Of a DNA stretch of 57,910 bases, positions 34,572-44,731 are shown piece after piece. The notes below the pieces were generated by a model. That model saw only the letters and a program-made list of their open reading frames with translations. It ran no database searches and was not told where the DNA came from. The translations under genes were made by a program, and so were the position numbers. The stretch spans positions 1 to 57,910 of the forward strand of contig NZ_JACIJG010000021.1 in assembly GCF_014199265.1 (NCBI RefSeq). The letters run 5' to 3'. Position 1 is the first letter of the stretch. Each line of letters begins with the position of its first letter. The stretch is from Brucella daejeonensis. Lineage in GTDB: Bacteria > Pseudomonadota > Alphaproteobacteria > Rhizobiales > Rhizobiaceae.

Positions 34572-35423
34572 CTAATTGGAAGCAGCCGCGAGCGGCCATT
34601 TCCCGGTGAACTTTTTACCGTCGGTATCCGATATGGCCACATCAAGCTCCTTGTCGGACAAGGCATCGAAAGCGAAGCGGAAATTCGGATCTTCCGAAAT
34701 GGAAATACCGCCCTCCATCGACAGAATGAGCCGATCACCCTGAGAGATGGTCATCTCGTGGACGAACCGGGCCGGCACGTAATAACGGGTGATCTGGTCC
34801 ATCTGGAGGCCCGAATTATTCGGATGCCGGATCATCAATTGCACTTCAGCGGCCTTTGTCATCGGCGCGGCCTTCTGCTCCTTTACGGAGAATACTTTCA
34901 GCTTCATTTTCCCAAGGGAAGCCATGGCCTCGTCCTGATCCCCGACAGCGGGCGCCGAGCAACCGCCGGATGCCTTGACGAAAGCCTGCGTCATATGAAG
35001 TTTGCCGTCCTGCGTTTCGGCGACGGCCCGGACATAGGAATAGGCGTTCACCCTTATCCGGGTAGACAAATGCGATATTGCCGCACCGGGGCCGAATTTG
35101 AAAACCGCCGCCACGGGTGACGGATTTTCATCGATAATCAGCGTGACCGACTTGATAGCATTTGCCTGGCCATCGGGTTTGAAATGCAGATCGATGGGAA
35201 CGATTGCCGCATCTTCCGCCCGTTTCGGGGCATCCATCGTCATGAGGCTGCCAGCATCGGCGATGGTCCGGTCAGCAAACACATTGCCCTTGAGATCATC
35301 CCATGTGGTCTGTGGGGGCTCGCTCGGCGACCCGGCGAAAGCCATACCCTGCCCCATCAGGCCGGTCGTCGTAACGGCTGCAAATAAAATCCGTCGAAGC
35401 TGCACTCCGGAAAAATAAGCCAT
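34572..35423 (-). CDS. SoxYZ-like carrier protein associated with quinoprotein dehydrogenases
   Basis: 283 residues from the ATG at 35423 with GGAGGTGAAC directly upstream; five upstream codons are discounted. A signal peptide ends near M-A-F-A-G. The protein fuses SoxY- and SoxZ-like Ig domains. The SoxY part carries V-K-A-S-G-G-C-S-A-P around residue 146, placing Cys in a G-G-C motif like the swinging-arm Cys of SoxY but here internal rather than terminal. The SoxZ part has V-Q-L-M-I-R-H-P-N-N-S-G-L. This fused form is known next to PQQ/lanthanide alcohol dehydrogenases and is thought to shuttle something in the periplasm, with no proven ligand. It is last in the relay operon, 92 bases after the hydrolase gene. 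Confidence 0.88.
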   Translation of the reverse strand: MAYFSGVQLRRILFAAVTTTGLMGQGMAFAGSPSEPPQTTWDDLKGNVFADRTIADAGSLMTMDAPKRAEDAAIVPIDLHFKPDGQANAIKSVTLIIDENPSPVAAVFKFGPGAAISHLSTRIRVNAYSYVRAVAETQDGKLHMTQAFVKASGGCSAPAVGDQDEAMASLGKMKLKVFSVKEQKAAPMTKAAEVQLMIRHPNNSGLQMDQITRYYVPARFVHEMTISQGDRLILSMEGGISISEDPNFRFAFDALSDKELDVAISDTDGKKFTGKWPLAAASN

Positions 35424-35515
35424 GTTCACCTCCCTCATGGGGCAGACGCTGTCCGCCCGCTAAAATTACTGGCATCCGGGATTTCACAATCGAGGCAAAC
35501 CAGCGCCACATCACG

Positions 35516-36493
35516 TCACTCCCACTCCAGTTCGGCATAAGCGGCTGTGGCATTGCGAATGTTATGCTCATCGAACAGTAGCCAGTTGTTGCGCTCGCTT
35601 TGCCCCGCACCAACGACAGCCTCCGCGAGCGGCTTTCCGGCTGCAATCGCCGCACGAAGATCGCGGGTCAGAACCTCAAAATAACGCTTTTCCGCATCGA
35701 GCGCCGCCGGCCATGGCAGCCCGACCGGGCCGTGGCCGGGAACAACCCTTTCTGCATCGATGTTCGACAAGCTATCCATCTGCGCGATCCATCCCAGAAG
35801 CGACCCGTCCAGAGTGGGGATGTCTTCGACAAAACAAAGATCACCTGAAAACAGGGTCCGCGTCCGGATATCGAGAACAGTCAGATCATTGTCGGTATGG
35901 GCCGTGCGCCAGGCTTTCAGCAATAAGGGCCGCTGCCCCAGATCGATCCGGGTTTCATCACTGACCAGTTGCGACGGCGGGACGATCTCGATACCGGCCA
36001 TCAACGCATCACCCATATTATCACGATAGCTCGACAAATAATACTCGCCACGACTGGCCAGCGCCCGCGGCAGGTTTTTATGCCCGACCAGCGTTGCCCC
36101 CAGATCGCGGAAAGCGGCATTCCCAAAAATATGGTCGGGATGCATATGTGTATTGATCAGAAAGCGGATGGGCCGGTCCGTTATCTTGCGAACGGCTTCG
36201 ATCAGCGCGCGCGCTTCCATGATGCTTCCGCCGCTGTCGATCACGGCCACGGATTCTTCACCGACGATGAAACCGAGATTGCAGATTTCTCCGCGATTTT
36301 CCGCCGTCATCAGACCATGCTGGCCGGAAAAGGCATAGATGCCGTCAGCAACGCTTGTAACCGGCAAGGCATCGCCTGCGGCGTTGGCAGAGCAGAAAGG
36401 CAACGAAGCCAGCAGGCCGGAGGCGAGCGACAGCCCGCCGCGAAGCGCATCGCGTCGCGTCATCCGTGTTGGCCATCGGCTTTGTCGCACCAT
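35516..36493 (-). CDS. Quinoprotein-relay zinc metallohydrolase (metallo-beta-lactamase fold)
   Basis: 325 residues beginning with a Tat-like leader (M-T-R-R-D-A-L-R-G-G near 11-20, then hydrophobic, A-N-A-A) behind GGAGGTGACGG. The metallo-beta-lactamase signature T-H-M-H-P-D-H-I-F-G lies near residue 115, with further metal ligands in T-A-H-T-D-N-D, F-S-G-D-L and V-P-G-H-G-P. It belongs to the SoxH-related periplasmic hydrolases found beside quinoprotein dehydrogenases and SoxYZ-like carriers; the reaction is unknown. The ATPase gene stop is 3 bases upstream. Confidence 0.88.
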   Translation of the reverse strand: MVRQSRWPTRMTRRDALRGGLSLASGLLASLPFCSANAAGDALPVTSVADGIYAFSGQHGLMTAENRGEICNLGFIVGEESVAVIDSGGSIMEARALIEAVRKITDRPIRFLINTHMHPDHIFGNAAFRDLGATLVGHKNLPRALASRGEYYLSSYRDNMGDALMAGIEIVPPSQLVSDETRIDLGQRPLLLKAWRTAHTDNDLTVLDIRTRTLFSGDLCFVEDIPTLDGSLLGWIAQMDSLSNIDAERVVPGHGPVGLPWPAALDAEKRYFEVLTRDLRAAIAAGKPLAEAVVGAGQSERNNWLLFDEHNIRNATAAYAELEWE

Positions 36494-36496
36494 CCG

Positions 36497-37264
36497 TCAC
36501 CTCCCCTCTGGAAACATCTGCCGGAAAGCGCGCAGCAGAGCGTCGATTGTCTCCTCGGAGCGATCCTGTCTCAGCGGAGCAACCCGGAACGATCCCGCGA
36601 CATGCGCCGGACGCCCCGACAGAACCACAACCCGGTCGGCAAGCAGCATTGCCTCGCGCAGATTATGCGTCACCATCAGCACGCTCATCGGCTTCAGCGA
36701 CCAGATTGACGACAGCAGATGGCGCAATTGCTGGGCGACGGCCTCGTCAAGCGAAACGAACGGCTCGTCGAGTACCAATATATCCGGTTCGATGACCAGC
36801 GCCCGCGCCAGAGCTGCCCGTCGCGCAAGGCCGAGCGACAGTTCCGAAGGATAGAAGGCACGCAGATGCAATAGGCCCAGCCGGTCGAACAGCGTGTCCA
36901 GATTGCGGTCACGCATCGGTTTCGGCAGGGCAAGGCGGACATTTTCCTCCACCGTCCGCCAAGGCAGCAGCAGTGGTTCCTGAAACACCACCCCGATGCG
37001 CGGATCTCCGGCCCCGGATATTTTCACCGTGCCCTCGAAGGCGCGATCAAGCCCGAGGAGAATGCGCAAGGCCGTTGTCTTGCCGCAGCCGGAAGGACCC
37101 GTCAGGCAAACAAATTCGTTCTCGCCCACGGTGAAACGCAGGTCGCGCGCGACCTCGATGCTGCCGCCTCTGGAAGCCTCAAAGGTCTTGCTCCGAATAT
37201 CGAGTTCAAGCCGGGCGTTGCCGCCAGCGCGTGGATGCGTGTTCAAGAGGCTGCACCAGAACAA
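36497..37264 (-). CDS. NitT/TauT-like ABC transporter ATPase
   Basis: 255 residues. Walker A is G-P-S-G-C-G-K-T-T, the Q-loop F-Q-E-P-L-L-L-P-W is typical of the nitrate/taurine family, Walker B is I-L-V-L-D-E-P-F-V-S-L-D and the switch is V-T-H-N-L-R-E-A. The signature reads L-S-L-G-L-A-R-R rather than L-S-G-G-M/Q-R-Q-R, keeping Ser and the second Gly but losing the first Gly and the Gln/Met. The frame overlaps the end of the permease gene by 59 bases from ATG 37264; a TTG at 37246 is an alternative start. It energises import of the ligand of the adjacent binding protein. Confidence 0.92.
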   Translation of the reverse strand: MFWCSLLNTHPRAGGNARLELDIRSKTFEASRGGSIEVARDLRFTVGENEFVCLTGPSGCGKTTALRILLGLDRAFEGTVKISGAGDPRIGVVFQEPLLLPWRTVEENVRLALPKPMRDRNLDTLFDRLGLLHLRAFYPSELSLGLARRAALARALVIEPDILVLDEPFVSLDEAVAQQLRHLLSSIWSLKPMSVLMVTHNLREAMLLADRVVVLSGRPAHVAGSFRVAPLRQDRSEETIDALLRAFRQMFPEGR

Positions 37265-38018
37265 GTTCGACCAGCAGCATCACACCGACAAAAGCCAGCG
37301 TATAGGCCAGGATGGATGCCACGTCGAACAGTTGAAAATAAAGGTTGATCTGGAAACCGACGCCGTTCGAACGGCCGAGAAGCTCGACCACGAGAACGAT
37401 CTTCCAGATGAGTGAAACACCGGAACGGGACGCCGCCGCCAGATAGGGATAAAGCTGCGGCAGGAGCACATGACGCAGACGCTCCCATGGGGTGAATTTA
37501 TAGACCTGCGCCATGTCGGAATAGCGCCGGTCCAGCGCCAGCGTGCCCTCCCGCATGGTCACAACGACATTGGGAATCTTGTTGATCGCCACCGCTCCGA
37601 TTGCGGCTGCTTCCGTCAGCCCGAACCAGATATAGGCCAGTACGATGATCACCAGAGCGGGAACGTTGAGGAACAGGACCAGCCATGGGCGGGCCAGCGT
37701 ATCCGCCCGGCGATGGCTGCCGATATAAACGCCAATGACCGATCCGGCCACCATTGCGAGAATGAAAGATACCGCGACACGCGCCAATGTAACGCCCAGA
37801 TGATAGGGCAATTCGCCGCTTGCCACCCCTTCCGACAGTGCCTGAAACACGCTCCATGGTGCGGGCAGGGAGCGGCTTGGCCACAGGGTTGTCGCCACCT
37901 GCCAGATGACGACGATCAGACAGACCGACGCCATGGACAGGGCGGCAAGCCCCCGGCCAGCCGTTAAAGACCGTTTGCCACGCAACGGCGGGCCGGAGGG
38001 TGCGGACAGGGAACTCAT
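37206..38018 (-). CDS. NitT/TauT-like ABC transporter permease
   Basis: 270 residues from the ATG at 38018, which overlaps the binding-protein stop (ATGA). The frame stays open upstream, but that part lies inside the binding-protein gene. It has about six spans, the I-W-Q-V-A-T-T-L-W-P-S-R-S-L-P-A-P family start, and the EAA-like loop near K-I-P-N-V-V-V-T-M-R-E-G and R-Y-S-D-M-A-Q-V-Y. In this family substrates include nitrate, taurine, aliphatic sulfonates, thiamine precursors and others, so context is the only guide. Confidence 0.92.
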   Translation of the reverse strand: MSSLSAPSGPPLRGKRSLTAGRGLAALSMASVCLIVVIWQVATTLWPSRSLPAPWSVFQALSEGVASGELPYHLGVTLARVAVSFILAMVAGSVIGVYIGSHRRADTLARPWLVLFLNVPALVIIVLAYIWFGLTEAAAIGAVAINKIPNVVVTMREGTLALDRRYSDMAQVYKFTPWERLRHVLLPQLYPYLAAASRSGVSLIWKIVLVVELLGRSNGVGFQINLYFQLFDVASILAYTLAFVGVMLLVELVLVQPLEHASTRWRQRPA

Positions 38019-39064
38019 CCGCCTGTTCCCCAGAACGTGCCGGGCATCAGTTTTGGCGAAGGCCCGACCAGCTTTTCGCCGCCCAGTTTCATGAGAACCG
38101 CATATAGCTTTTCCGCATCCTGCTCTTCCTGTGCGACAGTCCGGCTTGGAATACCCTCCCGGTAGCGGTCGCGCAGCACGGTCAGATCCCCACCGTCCGC
38201 CTTGACGACCGGCGCAAGCCTGTCCCATTCCACGTCCGAAGAGGCCATGATTGCCTTTGCGTCGGCACTCGCCTGAATAAAGCCTGTCACCGCATCGGGA
38301 TGGGCCTTCGCCCAGGCATCATGGAAGATGTAACCAAGCGAGGAAACCGGGCCGGAAGCGCCGAGGGCTTCTATCGCCTCGCCGGAACTGACGAGCCGGC
38401 GAAAACCAGCAGCTTCAAGCCGCGCGCAATATTGCCAGAAGTTCAGTACGGCATCGAGTTCGCCCTGCCGGGCCTTTTCTGCCAGAAGCGGCGCTGCCCC
38501 ATAGGCGATTTCATTATCGGTCGCCAGATCCCTGGACGAACCCTGACGGGCCATTCCCTGAAGGAACAGCCAGCTTTTGTCCAGCGGACCACCGGCCACA
38601 CCAATCTTGCGCCCACGAAGATCGGCCAACGACTTTATCGGAGAATCCTTCGGCACCATCAGTGCCCCGGTCGCCGTCGAATAGGGCGTCATGGTCAGAT
38701 CGCCCCCCATGGCGCGCTCGCGCGAAACCCAAAGCCAATCGGAAACGATCATGTCCACCGAACCGGCCATCAGGGCGACGCCTGCGGCATCTTCGCCCGC
38801 GAAAAAAACCGGATCGACCACGATGCCATTTTTTTCGTCGAGCTTGTGATGCTTCATCACATCAAGCTCCCAGTTGACCGTCCCGAATTTCAGAATTCCG
38901 ACGCGAACCGTTTCGGCTGCCACAGCCTGAAAACCACTCACCCACACCAAAAGCAGCACAACCAGCCCCACCATGCGGGCCGATCCGTTCTTTATCCATC
39001 CCATGAACGCTGTAATGCCTCCCATATATTTCATCATGGGCGGCTGCGGAGCCGCCCCGTTCAT
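38015..39064 (-). CDS. NitT/TauT-like periplasmic binding protein of the quinoprotein-relay operon
   Basis: 349 residues with a signal segment M-V-G-L-V-V-L-L-L-V-W-V-S-G-F-Q-A-V-A-A preceded by about 30 hydrophilic residues; internal ATGs at residues 11, 14 or 21 may be the true start. The mature part opens V-R-V-G-I-L-K-F-G-T-V-N-W-E-L and has G-S-V-D-M-I-V-S-D-W-L-W-V and L-R-G-R-K-I-G-V-A-G-G-P. The family is known beside XoxF-type methanol dehydrogenase genes in alphaproteobacteria. The cargo might be a cofactor, a lanthanide-linked compound or an organic substrate; none can be told from sequence. The 71-codon gene ends 4 bases upstream. Confidence 0.9.
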   Translation of the reverse strand: MNGAAPQPPMMKYMGGITAFMGWIKNGSARMVGLVVLLLVWVSGFQAVAAETVRVGILKFGTVNWELDVMKHHKLDEKNGIVVDPVFFAGEDAAGVALMAGSVDMIVSDWLWVSRERAMGGDLTMTPYSTATGALMVPKDSPIKSLADLRGRKIGVAGGPLDKSWLFLQGMARQGSSRDLATDNEIAYGAAPLLAEKARQGELDAVLNFWQYCARLEAAGFRRLVSSGEAIEALGASGPVSSLGYIFHDAWAKAHPDAVTGFIQASADAKAIMASSDVEWDRLAPVVKADGGDLTVLRDRYREGIPSRTVAQEEQDAEKLYAVLMKLGGEKLVGPSPKLMPGTFWGTGG

Positions 39065-39068
39065 CCGT

Positions 39069-39284
39069 TCAGATACTCAACCCCTTATCCGGGTAGACAC
39101 ATCGCCATTTAATGACCCGATAGGCCGGATGTTCGTCGGACCATTTCGCGATCTGGGACGGCGCCAGAAACATGCAGTTGAGAGCCCCGCCCGTGTTCTC
39201 GAAATGCAGCGTCTCCTCCCTGCAACTGGCGGGGGAGTCCAGCAGGCAAACGGTCAGAACGAGGTTTATGATATCCATATGCAC
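39069..39284 (-). CDS. 71-residue conserved-looking small protein heading the relay operon
   Basis: 71 residues (start at 39284, or second ATG at 39278), stop 4 bases before the binding-protein start. It has a hydrophobic start (I-I-N-L-V-L-T-V-C-L-L), four Cys (C-L-L-D-S-P-A-S-C-R, then N-C-M, then R-W/K-W-R-C), and the pattern Q-I-A-K-W-S-D-E-H-P-A-Y-R-V-I-K-W-R-C. The paired Cys and the phrase E-E-T-L-H-F look like a real protein rather than chance, and small proteins with this pattern occur in alphaproteobacteria. No function is known to me. Its location makes it first gene of the relay/ABC operon. Confidence 0.75.
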   Translation of the reverse strand: MHMDIINLVLTVCLLDSPASCREETLHFENTGGALNCMFLAPSQIAKWSDEHPAYRVIKWRCVYPDKGLSI

Positions 39285-39435
39285 CTGCGATCCCGCACAC
39301 CGCTACACAGACGAAGACAATCGTCCGCAGCAGTCTGCCGCTCGAATTTTCAAAGGTGCCCGAATTAAAAGTTTAGGCATGGAATGCGCCTGCGTCAATT
39401 GACACATCGGTGATTCCGAAAACCGTTCTTGGCGG

Positions 39436-39463
39436 TTGACATCCCCCCTATACCAGCTAATTT
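39436..39463 (+). promoter_or_regulatory. Candidate sigma-70 promoter of the cytochrome c gene
   Basis: TTGACA at 39436-39441 and TAATTT at 39458-39463 are separated by 16 bases, about 115 bases upstream of the cytochrome c ATG. The region 39285-39576 also has to hold the leftward promoter of the relay operon, which I could not pinpoint. Confidence 0.5.
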
Positions 39464-39576
39464 CCGAAACACGGCAGAAGGAATTTCTGATCGAAGCATT
39501 CAGGGCTGTCCACGTCATGGAGGAGCATGATGCCAGCCTTCGTCAAAGGGCACCCTTGGCGAAATGAGGAGAAGCC

Positions 39577-39960
39577 ATGCAGTATCGTGTCCTTTTGATA
39601 GGCATGTCGATTGCGATAATATCATCTTTCGGAGTACGCGCAGAAGGCGGCGACGCCGCCGCAGGTGAAAAGGTTTTTGCAAAATGCAAAGTCTGCCATG
39701 TGGCCGACTCCGATAAGAACAAAGTCGGTCCATCGCTTTTCAAGCTTATCGGACGCACCGCGGGTACGCATGAGGGATTCAAATATTCAAAGGCCATGGA
39801 AGAGGCAGGCAAGGCCGGGCTCGTCTGGGACGAAGCCAGTCTGCGCGATTATCTGCATAACCCGAAAAAGAAGGTAAAAGGCACGAAAATGGCCTTTGCC
39901 GGATTGAAGGACGACGGCGATATCGCAAACCTGCTCGCCTATCTGGAACAGTTCAAATAA
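39577..39960 (+). CDS. Class I (c2-like) periplasmic cytochrome c
   Basis: 127 residues. A signal peptide (Y-R-V-L-L-I-G-M-S-I-A-I-I-S-S-F-G-V-R-A) precedes one heme site C-K-V-C-H near residue 37-41; the axial Met lies in G-T-K-M-A-F-A-G, and V-G-P-S-L and Y-S-K-A-M complete the family pattern. AGGAGAAG lies upstream of the ATG. A soluble cytochrome like this accepts electrons from periplasmic dehydrogenases (quinoprotein or Mo type) and passes them to an oxidase. It is monocistronic, placed between the relay operon and the cbb operon. Confidence 0.93.
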   Translation: MQYRVLLIGMSIAIISSFGVRAEGGDAAAGEKVFAKCKVCHVADSDKNKVGPSLFKLIGRTAGTHEGFKYSKAMEEAGKAGLVWDEASLRDYLHNPKKKVKGTKMAFAGLKDDGDIANLLAYLEQFK

Positions 39961-39981
39961 TCCCCCAGGCATCAATAAATG

Positions 39982-40019
39982 ATCGGGGCGGTTCTGGCTT
40001 ACGCCGGAACCGCCCCGAT
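39982..40019. terminator. Bidirectional terminator between cytochrome c and cbbE
   Basis: ATCGGGGCGGTTC (39982-39994) pairs with GAACCGCCCCGAT (40007-40019), a perfect 13-bp stem with a 12-base loop. TTT follows on the plus strand and ATTTATT on the minus side, so it can end both the cytochrome c transcript and the cbb operon. Confidence 0.88.
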
Positions 40020-40054
40020 TTTATGACGCGTATTTCCACGATACGGCCAATCGA

Positions 40055-40735
40055 TCACGCGGCTTTCCGCCCGTCAGCGGCCATACGGATATTGGCAATA
40101 TTTCGGGCATAGGCTGTCTTGTCGTTGTTCCCGAAAATAGCGGATCCAGCCACCAGCACATCGACGCCAGCGGCTGCGACCAGCGGCGCAGTCTGCGGAC
40201 TAATACCACCATCCACCTCCAGATGAATGGGACGGTCGCCTATCATGGCGGCGACGCGGCGCGCCTTTTCGACCATGGCCGGAATGAAAGCCTGACCGCC
40301 GAAACCCGGATTGACGGTCATGAGCAGGACGAGATCGACCCGGTCAAGCACATATTCGAGCACGCTTTCCGGGGTTGCGGGATTGAGTGACACACCGGCT
40401 TTCTTGCCCAGATTGCGGATCGTCTGTAGCGAGCGGTCGAGATGCGGCCCGGCTTCGGCATGCACGGTAATAATGTCGCAACCCGCATCGGCAAAAGCGG
40501 CAAGATAAGCGTCGGTTGGCGCGATCATCAGATGGCAGTCAAAAACCGCGGATGTGCGATTGCGGATCGATTTGATCACCTGCGGCCCGAAGGTGATATT
40601 GGGCACGAAATGCCCGTCCATCACGTCGAGATGCACCCAGTCGGCACCAGCCGCGATGACATCCTCCACCTCCTCGCCCAGACGGGAAAAATCAGCGGAT
40701 AGCACCGATGGGGCAATGATGGTCTTTCCTCTCAT
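40055..40735 (-). CDS. cbbE: Ribulose-phosphate 3-epimerase
   Basis: 226 residues, full length for Rpe. Features are [11 protein letters not shown] at the N-terminus, [12 protein letters not shown] with metal ligands His/Asp, [12 protein letters not shown], and E-V-D-G-G-I (second catalytic Asp). It interconverts xylulose-5-P and ribulose-5-P, supplying phosphoribulokinase in the Calvin cycle. It is the last gene of the cbb operon and overlaps the cbbX stop by ATGA (40732-40735). Confidence 0.95.
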   Translation of the reverse strand: MRGKTIIAPSVLSADFSRLGEEVEDVIAAGADWVHLDVMDGHFVPNITFGPQVIKSIRNRTSAVFDCHLMIAPTDAYLAAFADAGCDIITVHAEAGPHLDRSLQTIRNLGKKAGVSLNPATPESVLEYVLDRVDLVLLMTVNPGFGGQAFIPAMVEKARRVAAMIGDRPIHLEVDGGISPQTAPLVAAAGVDVLVAGSAIFGNNDKTAYARNIANIRMAADGRKAA

Positions 40736-41670
40736 GTGGCACCTCCATCTGGCGGGACTTTCGTGAAAATACGGCTTGGCCGGATATCCTCGGCGGTGAT
40801 CGTGGATAGTGCCTCGGCATCGACCACGCCGCCGGATGTTTCAAACAGCCGGTTGGCCTGTCGCAGACGCGCCCGGTCCAGCGCGTTGCGAATCGAGCGC
40901 GCATTGGCAAAATGCGGCTGTTGACGCCGCAGGCCGATATATTGCCCCATCAGGGCGCTGCCTTCCGCATCGAAACGATAGTTCTGCTTTTCCAGCATCG
41001 TTCCGGCGATTTCGAGCAACTCATCGTCGGAATAATCGGGAAAGTCGATATGATGCGCGATACGGGAGCGAAAACCCGAATTGCTGGCAAAGAACTTCTC
41101 CATCTTGTCGGCATAGCCGGCGAGAATAACCACCAGATCGTCGCGCTGGTTTTCCATCACCTGCAACAGGATTTCGATGGCCTCCTGCCCATAATCGCGT
41201 TCGTTTTCCTGCCTGTAGAGGTAATAGGCCTCGTCGATGAACAGAACGCCGCCCATGGCCTTCTTGAGGATTTCCTTGGTCTTGGGCGCGGTATGCCCGA
41301 TATATTGCCCGACGAGATCGTCGCGCGTCACCGAGACGAGATGGCCTTTGCGGATATAGCCCAGCCGGTGCAAAAGGTTGGCCATGCGCAAGGCAACCGT
41401 GGTTTTGCCCGTGCCCGGATTGCCGCTGAAACTCATGTGCAGCGTCGGCGTCTCATGGACGAGTCCGAGATTTTTGCGGGCGCGCTCCACAAGGAGAAGG
41501 ATCGCCATCTCCCGGATTCTCTGCTTGACCGGCCAAAGGCCGGTCAGTTCGCGGTCGAGTTCATCCAGTATTTCCCCGACACCGGACTCGATATAATCCC
41601 GTCGCAGGTCGATTGCCGATTGCGGACTGGCAATCTCCTCCGGGCGTTCGGCAAGGGCTGCTTCAGCCAT
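40732..41670 (-). CDS. cbbX: Red-type RuBisCO activase CbbX (AAA+)
   Basis: 312 residues from the ATG at 41670. AAA+ features: Walker [10 protein letters not shown] at about 83-91, Walker [11 protein letters not shown] at about 141-150 and the pore-loop region Y-I-G-H-T-A-P-K. CbbX is a hexameric motor that pulls the C-terminus of red-type CbbL to remove inhibitory sugar phosphates and is itself activated by RuBP. Its start lies 8 bases inside the cbbS end, so the two are translationally coupled. The frame extends further upstream, but only by overlapping cbbS. Confidence 0.96.
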   Translation of the reverse strand: MAEAALAERPEEIASPQSAIDLRRDYIESGVGEILDELDRELTGLWPVKQRIREMAILLLVERARKNLGLVHETPTLHMSFSGNPGTGKTTVALRMANLLHRLGYIRKGHLVSVTRDDLVGQYIGHTAPKTKEILKKAMGGVLFIDEAYYLYRQENERDYGQEAIEILLQVMENQRDDLVVILAGYADKMEKFFASNSGFRSRIAHHIDFPDYSDDELLEIAGTMLEKQNYRFDAEGSALMGQYIGLRRQQPHFANARSIRNALDRARLRQANRLFETSGGVVDAEALSTITAEDIRPSRIFTKVPPDGGAT

Positions 41671-42082
41671 AACGCTGCCCTCCGGGCTTTTGCGTCGCAT
41701 AGGCATGGGTCGTATAGCGAACCTGCCTGCCTGCCCCTTCCTGGCGCTCGAGATGGAAGCCCGGCTCGTCCTTTGGCCGGTTGACGATGAAGGACAGTTT
41801 GACCGACTCCCAGCCATGGCTGCTGTCGAAAGCCACCACGCGGATATAGCGGTCGCCATAGACCTTGCGACATTCGCGAAGCTCCATGAGGAGTGCTGCC
41901 GCATCCGGATTGTCGAACATGGGGTGACCCCACATATCCCAATAGACGTTGCGCGGATGCGGATCGTCGGTGAATTCGAGGCTCACGGCCCAGCCATTGT
42001 CGATGCAATACTGAACCTGATTGCTAATCTGCTCGTCAGTCAGGGGCGGCAGAAACGAAAAAGCTCCTTGTGTGATATGCAT
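41663..42082 (-). CDS. cbbS: RuBisCO small subunit, red-type Form IC
   Basis: 139 residues from the ATG at 42082 ([12 protein letters not shown]), a start conserved in red-type small subunits. [18 protein letters not shown] and [14 protein letters not shown] follow. The C-terminal extension of about 30 residues beyond the core ([10 protein letters not shown] and R-Y-T-T-H-A-Y) forms the beta-hairpin typical of red-type enzymes, absent from green-type ones. It starts 10 bases after cbbL. Confidence 0.97.
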   Translation of the reverse strand: MHITQGAFSFLPPLTDEQISNQVQYCIDNGWAVSLEFTDDPHPRNVYWDMWGHPMFDNPDAAALLMELRECRKVYGDRYIRVVAFDSSHGWESVKLSFIVNRPKDEPGFHLERQEGAGRQVRYTTHAYATQKPGGQRYG

Positions 42083-42092
42083 GTCGCGTCTC

Positions 42093-43565
<1,473 letters not shown>

Positions 43566-43611
43566 TCAGATTTGTGCAGCCGTTCTGAACTTCTGTCAGG
43601 CAGCGATTTTC

Positions 43612-44730
43612 TTACGCATTTCCGAACGCAAAACCGCTGCGCACTTTTGCTGGAAATGCTTTGGCTGCCGTCGTTCGTGGCGCAAGTTGGCCGGAGGCAT
43701 AGCGCCGGGCCATATCGTCGAGACTGATCGCCCTGATCTTCGATGCCTGCCCCGCCGCCCCGAAACGCTCGAAACGGTCACGGCACAGATCGCGCATGGC
43801 ATCCATGGCCGGCTTGAGGAATTTGCGCGGATCGAACTCGTCGGGATGCTCCGTTGCGATCCTGCGAAACTGTCCCGTCATCGCCATCCGGCAATCCGTA
43901 TCGATATTGACCTTGCGCACACCGTGGCGAATGCCGCGTTCGATCTCCTCCACCGGCACGCCATAGGTCTGGGGCATTTCGCCGCCAAACTTGTTGATGA
44001 CGTCCTGCAAGGCCTGCGGCACCGATGACGAACCATGCATGACGAGATGCGTGTCCGGCAGCTTGCGATGGATTTCCTCGATGACATTCATTGCCAGAAT
44101 GTCGCCGTCGGGCCGACGCGTGAATTTATAGGCCCCGTGCGACGTGCCGCAGGCGATTGCCAGTGCATCGACACCGGAGCGCGTCACAAAATCGACGGCC
44201 TGATCCGGGTCGGTCAGCAACTGGTCGTGGTTCAGGACGCCTTCCGCGCCATGCCCGTCCTCGGCTTCCGCCTCGCCGCTTTCCAGCGAACCGAGCACGC
44301 CAAGCTCGCCCTCCACCGAAACGCCGCTCCAATGGGCGATGCGGGTCACGCGCTCGGTGATGGCGACATTGTATTCGTAGGATGCGGGCGTTTTCGCATC
44401 GGCCTCCAGCGAACCGTCCATCATCACCGATGTGAACCCGTGGCGGATGGCGGTCATGCAGGTTGCCTCGTCATTGCCGTGGTCCTGATGAACGCAGACT
44501 GGAATGCCGGGATTAAGCTCGGCCAGCGCATCGATCATGCGCGTGAGCATGATGTCCTGCGCATAGGAGCGCGCACCACGCGATGCCTGGAGGATGACCG
44601 GCGCATCGCAGGCTGCAGCCGCGTCCATGACCGCCAGTCCCTGTTCCATATTGTTGATGTTGAACGCCGGCACGCCATATCCGTATTCGGCGGCATGATC
44701 GAGCAATTGACGCAACGTGATACGGGCCAT
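43612..44730 (-). CDS. cbbA: Class II fructose-bisphosphate/sedoheptulose-bisphosphate aldolase
   Basis: 372 residues from the ATG at 44730, which lies one base after the cbbT stop. Zinc-dependent class II features: V-C-V-H-Q-D-H-G with metal His and catalytic Asp, [27 protein letters not shown] and L-V-M-H-G-S-S-S-V. It joins triose phosphates to fructose- and sedoheptulose-bisphosphate in the regenerative phase. A 58-base gap to cbbL may hold a ribosome site only; no clear internal promoter was seen. Confidence 0.96.
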   Translation of the reverse strand: MARITLRQLLDHAAEYGYGVPAFNINNMEQGLAVMDAAAACDAPVILQASRGARSYAQDIMLTRMIDALAELNPGIPVCVHQDHGNDEATCMTAIRHGFTSVMMDGSLEADAKTPASYEYNVAITERVTRIAHWSGVSVEGELGVLGSLESGEAEAEDGHGAEGVLNHDQLLTDPDQAVDFVTRSGVDALAIACGTSHGAYKFTRRPDGDILAMNVIEEIHRKLPDTHLVMHGSSSVPQALQDVINKFGGEMPQTYGVPVEEIERGIRHGVRKVNIDTDCRMAMTGQFRRIATEHPDEFDPRKFLKPAMDAMRDLCRDRFERFGAAGQASKIRAISLDDMARRYASGQLAPRTTAAKAFPAKVRSGFAFGNA

Positions 44731-44731
44731 G

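Noticed and set aside
35055..39105. Shared 17-base string CTTATCCGGGTAGACA-type near 35055 and 39085
   Set aside because: Both lie inside coding sequence in different genes with no further similarity around them; probably chance, not a repeat.
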